Below, piece by piece: positions 25,797 through 34,843 of a stretch of 64,000 nucleotides of DNA; the first letter of the stretch is position 1, and each line of letters opens with the position of its first letter. Under the pieces are notes generated by a model that was not told where the DNA came from, did not search any database, and saw only the letters and a program-made list of their open reading frames with translations. Made by a program: the position numbers and the translations under genes. The DNA is from Devosia faecipullorum (lineage in GTDB: Bacteria; Pseudomonadota; Alphaproteobacteria; Rhizobiales; Devosiaceae), in assembly GCF_015158295.1 (NCBI RefSeq), contig NZ_JACDXV010000009.1, forward strand, positions 1-64,000, in the 5' to 3' direction.

Positions 25797-26633
25797 ATGT
25801 CCGAGCCTACAATTATTGCCGCGCAGGATTTCGACAGCCTGCGGGTCGCCATTCTGGAACGCAAGTCCAGCCTTCCCAAGCGTCTGGTTCAGGTCGCCGC
25901 CTATGCTCTGGATCATCCCGACGAAATCGCGTTCGGCACGGCGGCGAGCATTGCCAGTTCGGCGGGCGTACAGCCCTCCACCCTGGTGCGGTTCGCGCAA
26001 TCCTTCGGCTTCGACGGGTTTTCCGGCCTGCAACAGATCTTCCGCGCCCGGTTGCGGGAGCGGACCTCATCCTATGAGGACCGCCTGCGCAAGCTGGCCG
26101 CCGATGGCATGGCCGAAGAAGAAAGCGCCGCCATTCTCGGCAATTTCGTCGCCGCGGCCCATGCCAGTCTCGACGCCCTGTCGGCTGCCATCGATCCCAT
26201 CGCCTTCGAGCGGGCTGTAGATATCCTCGCTCGCGCCGATACGATCTATCTTATCGCCAAGCGCCGTTCATTCCCCATTGCCGCCTATATGGCCTACGCC
26301 TTTGGCAAGCTGAAAGTGCGCTGCCAGATGGTCGGCACGGCCTCGGGCATGGACGATGAATTGCTGGCCATGGCCGGGCCAGACGATGCCGGATTCGCCG
26401 TCAGCTTTTCGCCCTATGCCTCCGAAAGCGCCGCGCAGGCGCGGACATTGTCGGGACACGGCGTTCCCCTGGTCGTGCTGACCGATTCGGCTTTGTCCCC
26501 GCTCGCGGAATGCGCCGATATATGGTTCGAACTGGTCGAGGCGGACCATGCCGGTTTCCGTTCCCTGTCCGCCAGCATGGCCTTTGCGATGGCTCTGACC
26601 GTTTCGGTGGCGGAGAAGCGACAGCATCGGTGA
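25797..26633 (+). CDS. iolR: RpiR/MurR family regulator, probable inositol repressor IolR
   Basis: The 278-residue protein from MSEPTIIAAQDF has an N-terminal HTH_6 domain (about 10-85; GTAASIASSAGVQPSTLVRFAQSFGFDGF) and a C-terminal SIS sugar-phosphate-binding domain (about 125-260). It sits directly before the inositol catabolic genes, and three matching palindromes precede iolR, iolC and iolG. A sugar-phosphate intermediate of the pathway is the expected inducer, by analogy with other IolR proteins. The start is taken at the ATG just after the operator. Confidence 0.9.
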   Translation: MSEPTIIAAQDFDSLRVAILERKSSLPKRLVQVAAYALDHPDEIAFGTAASIASSAGVQPSTLVRFAQSFGFDGFSGLQQIFRARLRERTSSYEDRLRKLAADGMAEEESAAILGNFVAAAHASLDALSAAIDPIAFERAVDILARADTIYLIAKRRSFPIAAYMAYAFGKLKVRCQMVGTASGMDDELLAMAGPDDAGFAVSFSPYASESAAQARTLSGHGVPLVVLTDSALSPLAECADIWFELVEADHAGFRSLSASMAFAMALTVSVAEKRQHR

Positions 26634-26644
26634 TATTCCACAAA

Positions 26645-26688
26645 TAGAATGTATGTTCTATCTTGTGTCGCTTTGGAATTCATGTTTC
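26645..26688. promoter_or_regulatory. Candidate IolR operators upstream of iolC
   Basis: TAGAA-TGTATG-TTCTA (26645-26660) is a perfect inverted repeat with the same 6-base spacer as the other two operators, and GGAA-TTCATG-TTTC (26675-26688) is a near match. Both fall between iolR and iolC, where the promoter of the catabolic operon must be. Confidence 0.6.
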
Positions 26689-26726
26689 ATTGATGCCATC
26701 GTTCCGCAGACCATTCGCAGGGGAGG

Positions 26727-28652
26727 ATGGCGGTGCCAACCGGCCAAAGCAAAGCCACGGGAAAACAGCTGGATGTCATCACCATCGGGCGCGCCTCGGT
26801 GGACCTCTACGGCCAGCAGATCGGCACGCGGCTCGAAGATATCGGCAGCTTCGCCAAGTCGGTCGGCGGCTGCCCCACCAATATTTCGGTCGGCACGGCG
26901 CGGCTGGGTCTCAAATCGGCGCTGATCACCCGTGTCGGCGACGAGCAGATGGGCCGCTTCATCCGTGAGCAGTTGACCCGCGAAGGCGTCGAGACCCGGG
27001 GCATCGTCACCGATCCGGAGCGCCTTACGGCCTTGGTTCTGCTGGCGGTCGAAAACGACAATTCCTTCCCGCTGATCTTCTATCGCGACAATTGCGCCGA
27101 TGCGGCCCTCAACGAGGACGATATCGACGAGGCCTTCATCCGCTCCACCCGCGCCGTGCTGGTCACCGGCACCCATTTCGCCAAGCCCCATAGTGACAAG
27201 GCGCAGCGCAAGGCCATGCGCATTGCCCGCGAAAATGGCGGCAAGGTCGTCTTCGACATCGATTACCGCCCCAATCTATGGGGCCTTGCCGGCCACGATG
27301 CCGGCGACAGCCGCTATATTGCCTCGGACACGGTCACCGCCCACCTGCGGACGGTCTTGCCCGAATGCGATTTGATCGTCGGGACCGAAGAAGAGGTGCT
27401 TATCGCCGCTGGCGGCGACGATCTCCATGCTGCGCTCAGGACGATCCGGTCACTCTCCTCCGCCGTGATCGTCCTGAAGCGCGGTCCCATGGGCTGCATA
27501 GTCTATGACGGTGTTATCCCCGCCGATCTCGAAGACGGTATTGTCGGCAAGGGCTTTCCCATCGAAGTCTATAACGTCCTCGGCGCCGGCGATGCCTTCA
27601 TGAGCGGCTTTTTGCGCGGCTGGCTGCGCGGCGAAGCTCACGCCACCAGCGCCACCTGGGCCAATGCCTGCGGCGCCTTCGCCGTGTCCCGCCTGCTCTG
27701 TGCCCCCGAAATCCCGACCTGGACCGAACTGCAATTCTTCCTCGAGCATGGCAGCAAGGAACGCGCCCTGCGCAAGGATGCCGAGATCAACCACGTGCAT
27801 TGGGCGACGACGCGGCGGCGCGACATTCCCCGGCTCATGGCGCTGGCGGTGGATCATCGCGTGCAATTGGAAGACATGGCGGGCAACGACGCCGAAAAGC
27901 TCTCCCGCGTCCCGGCCTTCAAGGTGCTTGCCGTCAAGGCCGCGCAGCGCATCGCCAGGGGCCGCGATGGTTTCGGCATGCTGATCGACGACAAATATGG
28001 CCGCGACGCCCTCTATGCTGCCGGGGCATTCAAGGATTTCTGGGTTGCCCGGCCCATCGAACTGCCCGGCTCACGGCCGCTGCAATTCGAGTTCACGCAG
28101 GATCTCGGCTCGCGGCTGGTGGAATGGCCGGTGGATCATTGCATCAAGGTGCTCTGCTTCTTCCATCCCGACGACCCCGATGCCCTGCGCCGTCAACAGA
28201 TCGAAAAGCTCCGGTCGGCCTTCGATGCTGCACGCAGTGTCGGGCGCGAAATCCTCATCGAGATCATTTCCGGCAAGAATGGTCCGCTGCACGATGACAC
28301 AGTGGCGCGGGCGCTGACCGAGATTTATGATGCCGGGATCAAACCGGACTGGTGGAAGCTCGAGCCGCAGGCCAATGCGGCAGCCTGGGCCGAGACCGAT
28401 GCGGTGATCGAAGCCCGCGATCCGCTGTGCCGGGGCGTTGTCCTGCTCGGGCTCGATGCGCCGCAGGCAGAACTGGAGGCCGGGTTCAAGGCGGCGAAGC
28501 GGGCGCGAACCGTCAAGGGCTTCGCCGTGGGCCGCACCATTTTCGCCGATGCGGCGCGAGCCTGGCTGGATGGAAAGATGAGCGACGAGGAAGCCGTGGC
28601 CGACATGGCGGGGCGGTTCGGGGCGTTGGTGGAGATTTGGGAACAACAATGA
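26727..28652 (+). CDS. iolC: Fused 5-dehydro-2-deoxygluconokinase / DUF2090 aldolase (IolC-IolJ type)
   Basis: The 641-residue protein joins a PfkB-type kinase (about 15-340; VGGCPTNISVGTARLG, and the ATP/catalytic motif NVLGAGDAF near 288) to a C-terminal DUF2090 domain (about 350-640) that is thought to act as the 2-deoxy-5-keto-gluconate-6-phosphate aldolase. It therefore covers two consecutive late steps of myo-inositol breakdown. The annotated ATG directly abuts GGGGAGG; a GTG two codons on (26733) has better spacing. The stop overlaps the iolD start by 4 bases (ATGA). Confidence 0.93.
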   Translation: MAVPTGQSKATGKQLDVITIGRASVDLYGQQIGTRLEDIGSFAKSVGGCPTNISVGTARLGLKSALITRVGDEQMGRFIREQLTREGVETRGIVTDPERLTALVLLAVENDNSFPLIFYRDNCADAALNEDDIDEAFIRSTRAVLVTGTHFAKPHSDKAQRKAMRIARENGGKVVFDIDYRPNLWGLAGHDAGDSRYIASDTVTAHLRTVLPECDLIVGTEEEVLIAAGGDDLHAALRTIRSLSSAVIVLKRGPMGCIVYDGVIPADLEDGIVGKGFPIEVYNVLGAGDAFMSGFLRGWLRGEAHATSATWANACGAFAVSRLLCAPEIPTWTELQFFLEHGSKERALRKDAEINHVHWATTRRRDIPRLMALAVDHRVQLEDMAGNDAEKLSRVPAFKVLAVKAAQRIARGRDGFGMLIDDKYGRDALYAAGAFKDFWVARPIELPGSRPLQFEFTQDLGSRLVEWPVDHCIKVLCFFHPDDPDALRRQQIEKLRSAFDAARSVGREILIEIISGKNGPLHDDTVARALTEIYDAGIKPDWWKLEPQANAAAWAETDAVIEARDPLCRGVVLLGLDAPQAELEAGFKAAKRARTVKGFAVGRTIFADAARAWLDGKMSDEEAVADMAGRFGALVEIWEQQ

Positions 28653-30496
28653 GCCAGAACACAATCCGGTTGACGATGGCGCAGGCCGTTGCGCGCTTCC
28701 TCACGGCACAGAAAACCATCATTGACGGTGAAACGCTGCCGATATTCGGCGGCGTCTGGGCCATTTTCGGCCATGGCAATGTGGCCGGGCTGGGCGAGGC
28801 GCTGCATGGCGTCAAGGATACGTTGCCCACCTATCGCGGCCAGAATGAGCAGAGCATGGCCCATGCGGCCATCGCCTATGCCAAGGCCAATTTCCGCCGC
28901 CGCTTCATGGTCGCGACCACCTCGATCGGGCCGGGCGCGCTCAACATGGTGACGGCAGCGGCGCTGGCGCATGTGAACCGCATTCCAGTGCTGTTGCTGC
29001 CGGGGGATGTCTTCGCCAATCGCCTGCCTGACCCGGTGCTGCAACAGGTCGAGGATTTCGGCGACGGCACCGTCTCCGCCAATGATTGCTTCCGCCCGGT
29101 CAGCCGCTATTTCGACCGCATCACCCGGCCCGAACAGATCATCCCGGCCCTGCGCCGCGCCATGCAGGTGCTGACGGACCCGGCCGAATGCGGGCCGGTG
29201 ACGCTGAGCCTTTGCCAGGACACGCAGGCCGAAGCCTATGATTATCCCGAGAGCTTCTTTGCCGAAAAAATCTGGATGCCGCGCCGGATCATGCCGGATG
29301 CCGACGAGTTCGCGGCGGCGGCGGCAGCGCTGAAGCTAGCCAGGAAGCCAGTGATCATTGCCGGCGGCGGCGTCCTCTATTCCGAGGCCTCGGTCAGCCT
29401 GGCCAATTTCGCCGAAGTGCATGGCGTGCCGGTGATGGAGACGCAGGCCGGCAAGTCCTCCCTGCCCCATGGTCACGCGCTGAATATGGGTTCGGTCGGC
29501 GTTACCGGAACATCGGCCTCCAATGTTCTGGCGGAGGACGCCGATCTGGTGCTGGCGGTGGGCACGAGGCTCCAGGATTTCACCACCGGATCCTGGGCCT
29601 TGTTCAAGAATGAAAACCTCAAGATCGTCGGGCTCAACGTACAGCCATTCGACGCCCACAAGCATAATGGATTGCCGCTGGTGGGCGATGCGAGGGTGGG
29701 GCTGGAGGCGCTGGATGCGGCGCTTACGGGTTGGCAGGTTGATTCCGCTTGGACCGACAAGGCCCTGAAAGCAAAGGCAGATTGGCTCAAGGACGCCGAC
29801 GATGCCCGCGCAGCCAGCAATGTTGAATTGCCCTCTGACGCGCAGGTTATCGGCGCGGTGCAGCGCGGCCGCAGCCAGGCGCTGCTTGTTTGCGCCTCGG
29901 GTGGCCTGCCCGGCGAATTGCACAAGCTCTGGCGCGCCGATGGACCGGGCTCTTACCATCTCGATTACGGCTTCTCGACCATGGGCTACGAGATTGCCGG
30001 CGGGCTGGGCGTCGCCATCGCCCGTCCGGACGAGGACGTGGTCATCATGGTCGGCGACGGTTCCTATCTGATGATGAATTCGGAAATCGTCTCGGCGGTG
30101 ATGATGGGCGTGCGGCTCACTATCGTAGTGCTGGACAATGGCGGCTATGGCTGCATCAACCGCCTGCAAATGGCGACGGGCGGAGCCAATTTTAACAATC
30201 TGTTCCGCGACACCTATCACATGGAATTGCCCAACGTGGACTTCGCCGCCCACGCCGCCTCCATGGGAGCCAAGGCCAAAAAGGTCGCCTCGGTCAATGA
30301 ATTGGAATCCGCCCTGTCCGCGAGCGAAGGCGCGCCGGGGGTGCATGTCTTCGCCATCGACACCGATCCGCTGATCACCACCGAAGCCGGTGGCCATTGG
30401 TGGGACGTGGCGGTGCCGGAAGTCAGCACCCGCCCCAGCGTCAACGCCGCGCGCGAAGCCTACGAAAAGGCGCTCCTTGCGCAGCGGGCGGGATAA
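28649..30496 (+). CDS. iolD: 3D-(3,5/4)-trihydroxycyclohexane-1,2-dione hydrolase IolD
   Basis: The 615-residue ThDP enzyme opens the ring in myo-inositol catabolism. The N-terminal Pyr domain carries the cofactor-activating Glu in YRGQNEQSM (near 66), and the C-terminal PP domain has the GDG motif in MVGDGSYLMMNSE (near 469), where Mg and the diphosphate bind. Closing motifs such as HWWDVAVPEVS are typical of IolD. The start is translationally coupled to iolC. Confidence 0.95.
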   Translation: MSQNTIRLTMAQAVARFLTAQKTIIDGETLPIFGGVWAIFGHGNVAGLGEALHGVKDTLPTYRGQNEQSMAHAAIAYAKANFRRRFMVATTSIGPGALNMVTAAALAHVNRIPVLLLPGDVFANRLPDPVLQQVEDFGDGTVSANDCFRPVSRYFDRITRPEQIIPALRRAMQVLTDPAECGPVTLSLCQDTQAEAYDYPESFFAEKIWMPRRIMPDADEFAAAAAALKLARKPVIIAGGGVLYSEASVSLANFAEVHGVPVMETQAGKSSLPHGHALNMGSVGVTGTSASNVLAEDADLVLAVGTRLQDFTTGSWALFKNENLKIVGLNVQPFDAHKHNGLPLVGDARVGLEALDAALTGWQVDSAWTDKALKAKADWLKDADDARAASNVELPSDAQVIGAVQRGRSQALLVCASGGLPGELHKLWRADGPGSYHLDYGFSTMGYEIAGGLGVAIARPDEDVVIMVGDGSYLMMNSEIVSAVMMGVRLTIVVLDNGGYGCINRLQMATGGANFNNLFRDTYHMELPNVDFAAHAASMGAKAKKVASVNELESALSASEGAPGVHVFAIDTDPLITTEAGGHWWDVAVPEVSTRPSVNAAREAYEKALLAQRAG

Positions 30497-30540
30497 AACA
30501 GAACGCAGACGTTGATGATCGTCAGCGCGGGAGAACGTGA

Positions 30541-31458
30541 ATGAAGGCCAAGCTTGGCATGTCGCCCATCGCATGGTGGAACGACGATCTGGTGGAACTT
30601 AGCGATGACGTGTCGCTGGAGGAATGCCTGCGGCAATCCCGCTCGGCCGGCTTCACCGGCATGGAGAAGGGCCGCCGTTTCCCCGACGATCCGGCAATCA
30701 TGCTGCCGATCCTCAAGGCCGCCGACGTGACCCTGTGCGGAGGTTGGTTTTCCGGCACGCTGGTGGACGAAGAGCTTGCCGCCAACAAGGACCGCATCGC
30801 CCCGATGATCGACTTGTTCAAGGCGGTCAATGCGCCCTGCATCGTCTATGGCGAAGTGGGCCGCTCCATCCAGGGCAGGCGCGAGCTTCCGCTGGCGCAG
30901 AAGCCGAAACTCACCGACGACGAGATGAATGCCTATGCCCGCAAGGTGACCGCCTTTGGCGAATGGTGCGCCGATCAGGGCATGCCCCTCTCCTACCACC
31001 ATCACATGGCCGCCGTGGTCGAGACCGAGCCGGAACTCGATGCCTTCATGGCGGCTTCGGGCGAAGGCATTCCGCTACTGCTCGATGCTGGCCATCTCGC
31101 CTTCGCCGGTGGCGATGTGCTGCGCGCCATCGACAATCACCATGCCCGCATCAACCACGTCCATGTGAAGGATATTCGCCGCGCCGTGGTGGATGGCCTA
31201 GACCGCTCCCACCAGAGCTTTCTCGATGCGGTGGCGCTCGGTGCCTTCACTGTTCCGGGCGATGGCTCGCTGGATTTCGGCGCCATCGTGCAGCGCTTCG
31301 CCGACCGTGGCTATGAAGGCTGGTTCGTCGTCGAGGCCGAACAGGATCCCGTGGCCAATCCGCCGCTCCGAATGGCGCAGGTCGGATATGCCGAACTTGT
31401 CCGCGTGATGAATGCTGCTGGATATAGTGTGGAGACGCAGGGCTTCCCGAAAGACTGA
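30541..31458 (+). CDS. iolE: Inosose dehydratase IolE
   Basis: The 305-residue protein is of the xylose-isomerase-like TIM-barrel family. It has MSPIAWWNDD at the N-terminus, the metal-ligand regions SYHHHMAAVVETE (near 155), LLDAGHLAFAGGD, and INHVHVKDIR. It dehydrates 2-keto-myo-inositol, the step between IolG and IolD. GGGAG lies 8 bases upstream of the ATG. Confidence 0.94.
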   Translation: MKAKLGMSPIAWWNDDLVELSDDVSLEECLRQSRSAGFTGMEKGRRFPDDPAIMLPILKAADVTLCGGWFSGTLVDEELAANKDRIAPMIDLFKAVNAPCIVYGEVGRSIQGRRELPLAQKPKLTDDEMNAYARKVTAFGEWCADQGMPLSYHHHMAAVVETEPELDAFMAASGEGIPLLLDAGHLAFAGGDVLRAIDNHHARINHVHVKDIRRAVVDGLDRSHQSFLDAVALGAFTVPGDGSLDFGAIVQRFADRGYEGWFVVEAEQDPVANPPLRMAQVGYAELVRVMNAAGYSVETQGFPKD

Positions 31459-31515
31459 ATCTTTCGAAGCGCTTGTGCTAAAATCTTGAGCGACTGAATC
31501 AGGCGGGGATGCAGC

Positions 31516-31767
31516 ATGGCGCTCAAGGAAAATGATCTTATCTGGTTCCGGCCGCTCTGGCGGCGCGTCGCCGTAGTTGTTTTCCTCGGCCTTTGGCTGG
31601 GCTGGGAAATACTTTTCAGCGGTGACCAGTTCTGGGTGATCCTGGTGGGCGCGGCCCTCGCCTATGCGCTTTACACGTTCTTTTATGCCTTTCCTAAGTC
31701 GGAGACCGAAAATGAGCAAATCGCCCCTCCTCGTCCGGCCGACGGCGAAAACAGGCAAGATCCATGA
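31516..31767 (+). CDS. Small membrane protein, DUF3329-like
   Basis: The 83-residue protein has two closely spaced hydrophobic segments (about 17-34 and 38-58) and a charged tail, and resembles small DUF3329 proteins. Its 3' end overlaps the iolB start by 56 bases in another frame, so it is part of the iol transcription unit. Nothing in the sequence shows what it does; a role in the membrane next to inositol catabolism would be guesswork. Confidence 0.65.
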   Translation: MALKENDLIWFRPLWRRVAVVVFLGLWLGWEILFSGDQFWVILVGAALAYALYTFFYAFPKSETENEQIAPPRPADGENRQDP

Positions 31768-32512
31768 GGTAACGCCCGCATCCGCAAGCTGGACCCATGT
31801 CGGCTTCGGCCTGCACAAACTGGCTCCCGGCGAGGCCTATGGGGAAGCAACCGGCGAGCGCGAGGTCTGCCTGGTTCTGGTCAGCGGCAAGGGCCGCTTT
31901 GCCGTCGATGGCGAGGATTTCGGCGAACTGGGCGAACGGATGAGCCCGTTCGAGGGCGCGCCATGGGCGCTCTATGTGCCCGCCGGGCGTCATTGGGCGG
32001 TCGATGCCAGCACCGATCTGGAACTGGCGATCTGCTCGGCGCCGGGCGGTGGGGATTTCCACGCCAGAATCATCCCACCTGGCACGCATCCGCGCATTTC
32101 CCGCGGCAAGGGCGCCAATGTGCGCCATGTCTATAATATCATGCCCGAGGATGACGGCGCGGCCAATGCGCTGCTGGTCGTGGAAGTGATCACACCCGAG
32201 GGCAACACCTCCTCCTATCCGCCGCACAAGCACGATCAGGACAATCTTCCGCATGAGAGCCAGTTGGAAGAGACCTATTATCACCGCATGAACCCGCCAC
32301 AGGGCTTCGCGTTCCAGCGTGTCTATACCGACGACCGGAGCCTCGATGAGGCCATGGCGGTGGAAGACGGCGACGTAACGCTGGTGCCGCGCGGCTATCA
32401 TCCAGTCGCGACCACGGCCGGCTATGACCTCTATTACCTGAACGTCATGGCCGGGCCGAAGCGGGTCTGGAAATTCCACAATGCGCCCGAGCATGAATGG
32501 CTGCTAAAATAA
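31712..32512 (+). CDS. iolB: 5-deoxy-glucuronate isomerase IolB
   Basis: The 266-residue cupin protein isomerises 5-deoxy-glucuronate to 5-keto-2-deoxygluconate. Metal-binding motifs are seen in SSYPPHKHDQD (about 165-175), the Glu of LEETYYHR and the His of PRGYHPVATTAGYDLYYLN. The start MSKSPLLVRP is preceded by GGAGA and lies inside the small membrane-protein gene. It is the last gene of the operon, followed by a strong terminator. Confidence 0.95.
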   Translation: MSKSPLLVRPTAKTGKIHEVTPASASWTHVGFGLHKLAPGEAYGEATGEREVCLVLVSGKGRFAVDGEDFGELGERMSPFEGAPWALYVPAGRHWAVDASTDLELAICSAPGGGDFHARIIPPGTHPRISRGKGANVRHVYNIMPEDDGAANALLVVEVITPEGNTSSYPPHKHDQDNLPHESQLEETYYHRMNPPQGFAFQRVYTDDRSLDEAMAVEDGDVTLVPRGYHPVATTAGYDLYYLNVMAGPKRVWKFHNAPEHEWLLK

Positions 32513-32540
32513 GCTACGCCCGGTCCTGCCGGTCCATATA

Positions 32541-32580
32541 AAAACACGACCCAAGGGATGGCCCATTGGGTCGTGTTTTC
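32541..32580. terminator. Intrinsic terminator of the iol operon
   Basis: AAAACACGACCCAA (32541-32554) pairs perfectly with TTGGGTCGTGTTTT (32566-32579), giving a 14-bp stem whose A and T runs allow it to work in both directions. It follows iolB by 28 bases. Confidence 0.88.
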
Positions 32581-32655
32581 TTTTGACCGAAGCCGAACCG
32601 GAACGGTTCCACGCTGCGCAGAACCATCCCGCCATGCGTCACCCATTCCATCGTC

Positions 32656-32678
32656 ATTGCCCGGCCTGTCCGGGCAAT
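32656..32678. repeat. REP-like palindrome (ATTGCCCGG family)
   Basis: ATTGCCCGG and CCGGGCAAT surround a 5-base loop, between the iol terminator and the end of iolG. The preceding CGTC and following CC match a palindromic repeat common in Rhizobiales genomes. Confidence 0.6.
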
Positions 32679-32727
32679 CCAGTTCACGATCTATTCGGGT
32701 AGCAGTTCCATCACGCCCGGATGGAGT

Positions 32728-33732
32728 CTAGCCGGTGATCTCGCTGACCTTGACCGCCCTGCCCTCCTTGACCGACTTCAAGGCCGCATCGGCCAGCGCC
32801 AGCGCGACCAGCCCATCGGCGCCGCTGGGGCTGGCCGGCGCCTTGGCCTGCACGTAGTCGATGAACGCACTGATCTCGCGGGCATAGGCCTCGGTGTAGC
32901 GGGTCATGAAAAAATCATGCAGCGGCGGTCTGGTATAGCCATCGGCATTGGCGATTTCGATGGAGACTGGGCGCTGGTTCTCCGCCGCGACGGCGCCCTT
33001 GGAGCCATGCACTTCGATACGCTGGTCATAGCCATAGGTGGCGCGGCGCGAATTGGAGATCGTGGCATGCTTGCCCGAGGCGGTGAACAGCATCAGCGAG
33101 GCGCTGTCATAATCACCCGCCTCGCCGATGGCCTTGTCGACCAGCACCGATGCCTGGGCGGAAACGCTCTCGATTTCCTCGCCGAGCAGGAACCTGGCCA
33201 TATCGAGGTCGTGGATGGTCATGTCGCGGAAAATGCCGCCCGAGCGCTGGACATATTCAGCCGGTGGCGCGCCGGGGTCACGGGAAACGATGGTGACCAT
33301 CTCCACTTCGCCGATCTGGCCGGCGGCGATGGCGGCTTTCACCGCCTGGAAATGCGGATCGAAACGGCGGTTGAAGCCGACCATCAAGGTCGCATCGGTC
33401 TGATCGACGACCTTGAGGCAATTCTTGACCCGCTCGACATCGAGATCGACGGGCTTTTCGCAGAAAATCGCCTTACCGGCCCGGGCAAAGCGCTCGATCA
33501 GGTCGGCATGGGTATCGGTCGGGGTGCAGATGATAACCGCATCGATATCCCCGGCTGCCTCGATAGCCTCTATGCTGCGCACCTCGGAGCCATATTGTGC
33601 AGCAAGATCGTTAGCCGCCTGCGCCATGGCGTCCGCCACAGCAACCAGTTTCGCCTTGGAATTGGAGGTCACGGCCTTGGCGTGAACCTTGCCGATACGG
33701 CCAGCGCCGAGAAGACCAAAACGGACAGTCAT
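32728..33732 (-). CDS. iolG: Inositol 2-dehydrogenase IolG
   Basis: The 334-residue NAD-dependent dehydrogenase oxidises myo-inositol to 2-keto-myo-inositol. The Rossmann motif is GLLGAGRIGKVH; the catalytic residues align as K93 (CEKPVD), D170 and H174 in FRDMTIHDLDMARFL. The start MTVRFGLLG has GGTGGAG upstream and is preferred over an earlier in-frame ATG. The gene converges on iolB and has its own copy of the putative IolR operator upstream. Confidence 0.93.
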   Translation of the reverse strand: MTVRFGLLGAGRIGKVHAKAVTSNSKAKLVAVADAMAQAANDLAAQYGSEVRSIEAIEAAGDIDAVIICTPTDTHADLIERFARAGKAIFCEKPVDLDVERVKNCLKVVDQTDATLMVGFNRRFDPHFQAVKAAIAAGQIGEVEMVTIVSRDPGAPPAEYVQRSGGIFRDMTIHDLDMARFLLGEEIESVSAQASVLVDKAIGEAGDYDSASLMLFTASGKHATISNSRRATYGYDQRIEVHGSKGAVAAENQRPVSIEIANADGYTRPPLHDFFMTRYTEAYAREISAFIDYVQAKAPASPSGADGLVALALADAALKSVKEGRAVKVSEITG

Positions 33733-33813
33733 TTGCGGGAACTCCACCCTTTTCGCCGGCAATCACCCGGCCCATGCGATTGATGGAATAAATAGATGAA
33801 AGCCCCGCAAAAT

Positions 33814-33827
33814 GGAACAGGAATTCC
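33814..33827. promoter_or_regulatory. Candidate IolR operator upstream of iolG
   Basis: GGAA-CAGGAA-TTCC lies about 80 bases before the iolG start and 38 bases after the end of the merR gene. It has the same half-sites and N6 spacing as the site before iolR. Confidence 0.7.
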
Positions 33828-33864
33828 ACTCGCAGACTGCATGGAGCAATGCGCTAAGGGGCGA

Positions 33865-34320
33865 TCAGTGCTCCCTGGCACGCTCCAACAGGCGCTTACA
33901 TTCCAGCAATTCCCGCAGCACATCGGAAAGCTTGTCGCGCGATTCCTGATCCAGCGCCGGGCTGGCGAGCATGACCGCTTCCTCGAGCTCGGCCTCGTCG
34001 CCCAGCGCTTCGGCCTCCTCGATCATCGGCAGGATATCTTCGAGCCCCCTGCCCTCGCCCACGGCGATGACATAGCGCGGCCCCTGATCCTTGAGGATGC
34101 GCTGTACGCCCTTGATGGTAAAACCTTGATCGTAGAGCAGGTGCCGAATGCCGCGCAGCAGCAGCACGTCTTCGGGCCGGTAATAACGGCGGCCGCCGCC
34201 GCGCTTCAGCGGCTTGATCGTCGCAAAGCGAGTTTCCCAGAATCGCAGCACGTGCTGGGGAAGATCGAGCTCCTCAGCAGCCTCCGAAATGGTACGGAAC
34301 GCGTCTGGCGACTTGTCCAA
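33865..34320 (-). CDS. MerR family transcriptional regulator
   Basis: The 151-residue protein has an N-terminal MerR winged-helix (about 8-78; [22 protein letters not shown] and [14 protein letters not shown]) and an acidic helical C-terminal half with no cysteine metal site. It lies 27 bases after ihfA on the same strand, an arrangement conserved in Hyphomicrobiales. Its effector and targets are unknown. Confidence 0.88.
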   Translation of the reverse strand: MDKSPDAFRTISEAAEELDLPQHVLRFWETRFATIKPLKRGGGRRYYRPEDVLLLRGIRHLLYDQGFTIKGVQRILKDQGPRYVIAVGEGRGLEDILPMIEEAEALGDEAELEEAVMLASPALDQESRDKLSDVLRELLECKRLLERAREH

Positions 34321-34347
34321 ACCGCGACTCTCCCTCGCTAGAAAGCC

Positions 34348-34659
34348 TTACTTTCCAGCGGCAACCATAGACTTGTTAATCTTGGACTTCAACACGTTGG
34401 AAGGTTTGAACACAAGAACCTGCCGCGGCAGGATCGGCACTTCCTCGCCCGTCTTGGGGTTGCGGCCGATCCGCTCGTTCTTGGACCGGACCTGAAAAGA
34501 GCCGAACGAGGAGAGCTTGACATTCGCCCCTGTCACCAGGGCATCCCCGATCAGTTCGAGTACGCGCTCGACCAGTTCGGCCGACTCGGTTCGGGACAAG
34601 CCCACCGAACCATAGACTGCCTCGGCCAGATCTGCCCGTGTTACCGTCTTCTGCGCCAT
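34348..34659 (-). CDS. ihfA: Integration host factor subunit alpha
   Basis: The 103-residue DNA-bending protein starts at [11 protein letters not shown] and has the family motif [12 protein letters not shown] (residues about 64-75) with the arm that inserts into the minor groove. It works as a heterodimer with IHF-beta in recombination and transcription control. An ATG four codons upstream is possible. Confidence 0.95.
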   Translation of the reverse strand: MAQKTVTRADLAEAVYGSVGLSRTESAELVERVLELIGDALVTGANVKLSSFGSFQVRSKNERIGRNPKTGEEVPILPRQVLVFKPSNVLKSKINKSMVAAGK

Positions 34660-34843
34660 TCGTTTCCCCATCCTGCTCGGTCAAGGCTTCCCTGCCCCGT
34701 TCGGGGCACGCACATTATCGGGAATATCTTTCCCAAAGCGGCGCCGTTTCCAGCTCTGCGGCCGGAATAGCGACGCCGGTTCCCTCCACCAGTAGGCGAG
34801 ACTAACGCCTTGAAACGCTTGAGGTCAATGCGCAGAAGCGTCG

